A DNA stretch of 10,854 nt from CAHJXF01 sp964657795 (GTDB lineage: Bacteria > Pseudomonadota > Gammaproteobacteria > Burkholderiales > Burkholderiaceae_D). The position numbers were made by a program, and so were the translations under genes. Shown here one piece after another: positions 8,291-10,854 of this stretch (its first letter is position 1; every line of letters starts with the position of its first letter). The notes beneath the pieces were generated by a model. It was not told the DNA's origin and did not search any database. It saw only the letters and a list, made by a program, of their open reading frames with translations. Where the stretch lies: positions 1 through 10,854 of the forward strand of contig CAZZWS010000142.1 in assembly GCA_964657795.1 (NCBI GenBank), read 5' to 3'.

Positions 8291-9613
8291 ATGCGCGTTC
8301 ATCGACACGCGCCTCGGCTCGCGAAGACCTTCATCGAGCGACGCGCGGCCATGTTGATCGCTGCCGGTCTCGTCGCGCCGCTGACCTGGACCATCGCAGC
8401 GCTGGCCACGGCCGGCGTCATCGCTCGCCCGTTTCGCTGGCCAGAAGCGGTGTGGGCAGTGGGCGGTGCGCTTCTGATGATCGTGTCGGGCCTGCTGCCG
8501 GTCGACGCGGCATGGCGGGCCGTGCGGAAGGGCGACGACGTCTACCTGTTCCTGATCGGCATGATGCTGCTGTCGGAGACTGCGCGTCGTGTCGGCCTGT
8601 TCGACTGGGTCGCGGCGATCGCCGTCAACGGCGCCAAGGAATCGCCGCGACGGCTGTTCCTGCTGATCTACGGCGTCGGCGTCGTCGTGACGACGTTCCT
8701 GTCGAACGATGCGGCTGCCGTCGTCCTCACGCCGGCGGTGTACGCGGCCACCCGCAAGGCGAAGGTCGAGCCGCTGCCGTTCCTGTTCATCTGCGCGTTC
8801 ATCGCCAACGCCGCCAGCTTCGTGCTGCCGATCTCCAACCCGGCCAACATCGTGCTGTACGGCGACCACACGCCTGCGCTGGGGCCCTGGCTCGCACGCT
8901 TCGCGCTGCCGTCGCTGCTGGCGATCGTCGCGACCTACGCAACGTTGCGGCTGACCGAGGGGCGACGGCTGGAGCAGCGCTGCGCCGCCAATGTCGACGT
9001 GCCGCGCCTGACCGCCGCGAGTCGGTCGGCGATGGCCGGACTCGGCCTGACGGCGATCGTCCTGATGATCGTGTCGGCTCTCGATCGACCGCTCGGCCTG
9101 CCCACGGCGATCATGGGCGTGCTCACGACCACGGTCGTCCTGGTGACCACGCGCAGCGGGCCGGTGGAGACCATCAAGGACGTCTCGTGGTCCATCCTGC
9201 CGCTGGTCGCCGGCCTCTTCGTGCTCGTCGAAGGCCTCACGGGGACCGGCGTCGTCGCGGCGCTCGGACGCGCGATGACCGACCTCGTCGAGCGCTGGCC
9301 GCGCGGGTCATCGTGGATCGCGGGTGGCGTCATCGCGGTGGCCTCGAACCTCGTCAACAACCTGCCGGCCGGCCTGATCGCGAGTTCGACGATCGCGGCC
9401 GTCCATCCTCCGCAGCGCATGGTCGACGCGTTGCTGATCGGCGTCGACCTCGGTCCCAACCTCTCGGTCACCGGATCGCTCGCGACGATCCTCTGGCTGA
9501 AAGCGATCCGTCGCGAAGGCGAGGACGTGGGCTTCTGGTGCTTCCTGCGGACGGGCGTCGTGGTGATGACACCCGCGTTGATTCTCGCGCTCGGAGCGCT
9601 GCTGATCGCATGA
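8291..9613 (+). CDS. arsB: ArsB/SLC13-type anion pump (probable arsenite efflux permease)
   Basis: 440 residues with about ten to twelve hydrophobic segments. Hallmarks of the ArsB/ion-transporter superfamily are visible: FLSNDAAAVVLTP in the first half, an ISNPANIVLYGD segment, and NNLPAGLIASS then DLGPNLSVTGSLATILWL in the second half, which closely parallel E. coli ArsB (NNMPTVLVGALS, DLGPKITPIGSLATLLWL). It would export arsenite or antimonite across the inner membrane, but a related anion is possible because no arsR, arsC or arsA gene is in the window. The ATG at 8291 follows GGAGA at 8276-8280. The reading frame is open further upstream but overlaps the phosphoesterase gene. It lies 70 bp after that gene on the same strand and converges with the hydrolase gene at 9627. 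The gene symbol is tentative. Confidence 0.85.
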   Translation: MRVHRHAPRLAKTFIERRAAMLIAAGLVAPLTWTIAALATAGVIARPFRWPEAVWAVGGALLMIVSGLLPVDAAWRAVRKGDDVYLFLIGMMLLSETARRVGLFDWVAAIAVNGAKESPRRLFLLIYGVGVVVTTFLSNDAAAVVLTPAVYAATRKAKVEPLPFLFICAFIANAASFVLPISNPANIVLYGDHTPALGPWLARFALPSLLAIVATYATLRLTEGRRLEQRCAANVDVPRLTAASRSAMAGLGLTAIVLMIVSALDRPLGLPTAIMGVLTTTVVLVTTRSGPVETIKDVSWSILPLVAGLFVLVEGLTGTGVVAALGRAMTDLVERWPRGSSWIAGGVIAVASNLVNNLPAGLIASSTIAAVHPPQRMVDALLIGVDLGPNLSVTGSLATILWLKAIRREGEDVGFWCFLRTGVVVMTPALILALGALLIA

Positions 9614-9626
9614 CGCGAACAGGACG

Positions 9627-10813
9627 TCAACGAGGCGCGGTCCACGCGGCCGTCTCGATGTCGATCAGGTCCAGGATGTTGCCGAGGTAGAGCGCGATGT
9701 CGAGGCCGTGAAGGCCCCAGCGCGGCAGATGCTCGGCCTGCTTCAGCAGCATCGCCATCGCGTCGGCTTCCACGCCGGGCTCGACGGTGACACGCAACGC
9801 GGCGCCTTCCGCATCGACGCGACAGGTCGCCGAGAAGTAACCGACCGCCTCGAGCCACGACGTACCTTCTTCCGGATCGACCGGCGGGAAGTACGACTTC
9901 GACGCGCCGGTACCACCATCGGGCGCGGCCGGGTTCGAGCACGCGCTGACGAGACCGTCCTTGCGGACGCCGCCGAATGACCGAGGACTCGCGTCGTCGC
10001 CGTCGCGATAGCTGCCCCACGCGTAGACGCAGCCGACCTGCCGGGCCGCCGTGCACGTCGGCACGTGTGCGAAGNNNNNNNNNNCAGCGTCGACTTCCCG
10101 GCGCCGGACGGCCCTACGACGGCGACGGTCTTGCCCGGCGGCACGCCGAGCGACGGATCGCCGGCCAGGAACGCGGCGACCAGCAGACCCTGCGCCGGCC
10201 TGCCGTCGATCTGCTCGGCGATCAGCCGCTGCAACAGGATCGTGCCCTGACTGTGGCCGACGAGGACGACGCCGCGGCCGTGATTGTCGTGGGTGAGGTA
10301 CTCGTTCCATGCGGCCGCGATGTCCTGGAACGGCACGTCGCTGTCCGGCTCGGGCTTACCGCGCATCCGGCTGCGCAAGTGGGCCATCGTGGCCTGGCGA
10401 TAGAGCGGCGCGAAGAGCCGGCAACGCGAAGCGAGGCGCCCGGCCTGATGCCGGATCACGCCCATCACGGCGGCGTCGGCGGCGAGGTCGCTGTAGGGCC
10501 GATCCTCGCGCGACACGGTTGGATAGACGTAGAAGCAATCGATCGCGGGGTCGCTCGCGATGCGGAAGGGCTGCGGGGTCTTCGGGCCGTCCCGCGTCGC
10601 GACGATCGCATCCAGGCCGCGCGTGCAGGCGTCCTCGGCGCCCGGACGGCAAGCCCACGATGCGCCCTGCGTGTAGTCGGTGGTCGAATTCGCCGGCGGT
10701 CCGTCCGTCGCGGCGCGCGCTTCCACGACGAGGCAAGGCAGCGCGATGGCGATCGCCGGGAAGATCGCCGAAGTACGCGACAGCAGGCGGATGGCGGACA
10801 AAGGAACGTTCAT
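9627..10813 (-). CDS. Exported DUF3089-type alpha/beta hydrolase, broken by an assembly gap
   Basis: A putative secreted esterase or lipase. The N-terminus (MNVPLSAIRLLSR then AIFPAIAIALPCLVVEARA) is a signal peptide with cleavage near residue 35. CFYVYPTVS (93-101) and the nucleophile elbow GHSQG (S188) are clear. The C-terminal part after the gap has FAHVPTC, GCVYAWGS and near the end LHGLDIALYLGNI, whose His may complete the triad (inference). The two halves are in different frames across the 10 N. The first half also carries an unrelated Walker A tail at 10085-10123. Removing that tail and gap and restoring a short V-G-G-T-F-like link would rejoin a normal family member. I therefore treat it as one intact gene damaged by assembly, not as a pseudogene or fusion. 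The start is the first Met of the signal peptide. It converges with arsB, 13 bp away. Confidence 0.85.
10075..10084. other. Assembly gap (10 N) inside the hydrolase gene
   Basis: Ten N of placeholder length. On the minus strand the sequence before it ends in an ABC-type Walker A, and the sequence after it resumes the hydrolase at C-TTC-GCA-CAC (FAHVPTC). The genuine missing sequence is probably only a few bases. Confidence 0.97.
10085..10123 (-). other. Foreign ABC-transporter Walker A tail on a contig end (likely assembly chimera)
   Basis: Read on the minus strand, these 39 bp encode AVVGPSGAGKSTL, a textbook Walker A of an ABC ATPase, with no other ABC motif nearby. The preceding residues VPPGKTV suit both an ABC protein just before Walker A and this hydrolase. 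A run of about 21 identical bases there would let a short-read assembler step from one gene into another and stop. It should not be annotated as an ATPase. Confidence 0.75.
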
Positions 10814-10832
10814 CGGTCGGTCGTCCCGCCAA

Positions 10833-10854
10833 GTGAGGGCGTGAGGGCGTGAGG
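10833..10854. repeat. 8-bp tandem repeat at the window end
   Basis: GTGAGGGC occurs at 10833-10840 and 10841-10848, with GTGAGG at 10849-10854, 20 bp upstream of the hydrolase start codon. It runs off the end of the window, so its copy number is unknown. It could be a simple repeat in the promoter region or mark a contig end. Confidence 0.7.

Noticed and set aside
6054..8292. Long minus-strand open frames opposite the MFS and phosphoesterase genes.
   Set aside because: Their composition is Arg/Asp/His/Glu-rich without motifs; the plus strand has recognisable families throughout.
9611..9629. TGACG ... CGTCA inverted repeat spanning the two convergent stop codons.
   Set aside because: A 5-bp stem with a 9-base loop and no T-tract. 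It arises partly because both genes end in TGA.
9743..10813. A single frame joining the hydrolase N-terminus, a Walker A and an Arg/Ser-rich tail across the gap.
   Set aside because: The frame crosses ten N of arbitrary length. The downstream part in that frame is low-complexity Arg/Ser/Pro, while another frame gives a clear hydrolase C-terminus.

Overview
The window is a high-G+C stretch (roughly two-thirds G+C by eye, with strongly GC3-biased codons). It looks like a Gram-negative proteobacterium: it carries an EAL phosphodiesterase, a sigma-54-type two-component system, exported proteins with signal peptides and inner-membrane transporters. No 16S or other taxonomic marker is present, so anything finer than Pseudomonadota is a guess. 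Two runs of exactly 10 N (1436-1445 and 10075-10084) mark scaffold joins, so this is a draft assembly. The second join damages a gene.

Layout: (1) 2-793 (+), the EAL domain of a c-di-GMP phosphodiesterase, probably the C-terminal end of a longer protein. (2) 823-2157 (-), two adjacent paralogous genes of unknown function built from small repeated beta modules, one exported and one apparently cytoplasmic, separated by the first gap. (3) 2304-5173 (-), an overlapping pair: a sigma-54-dependent response regulator and its membrane sensor kinase. (4) 5174-5399, a divergent regulatory region. (5) 5400-9613 (+), a small exported proline-rich protein, an MFS transporter, a calcineurin-like phosphoesterase with a C-terminal beta domain, and an ArsB/SLC13-type anion pump. 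(6) 9627-10813 (-), an exported DUF3089-type alpha/beta hydrolase, interrupted by the second gap and by an apparent assembly chimera.

The best lead is regulatory. The kinase/regulator pair is flanked by two intergenic regions of matching architecture: a CTGGCACGG-WWC-GTG element (strong -24 half, weak -12 half of a sigma-54 promoter) preceded by two tandem near-palindromes, TGTC-N8-CGAC or one base off, at a 22-bp period. The near-palindromes are centred 71 and 93 bp (gene at 2157) and 75 and 97 bp (gene at 5400) upstream of the -24 element. The simplest model is that this regulator drives the beta-module genes on one side and the proline-rich protein/MFS operon on the other. The signal and substrate are unknown. 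The second notable observation is an ABC-transporter Walker A sequence stuck on the contig end inside the hydrolase gene, best explained as an assembly artefact through a short identical stretch rather than a gene fusion.
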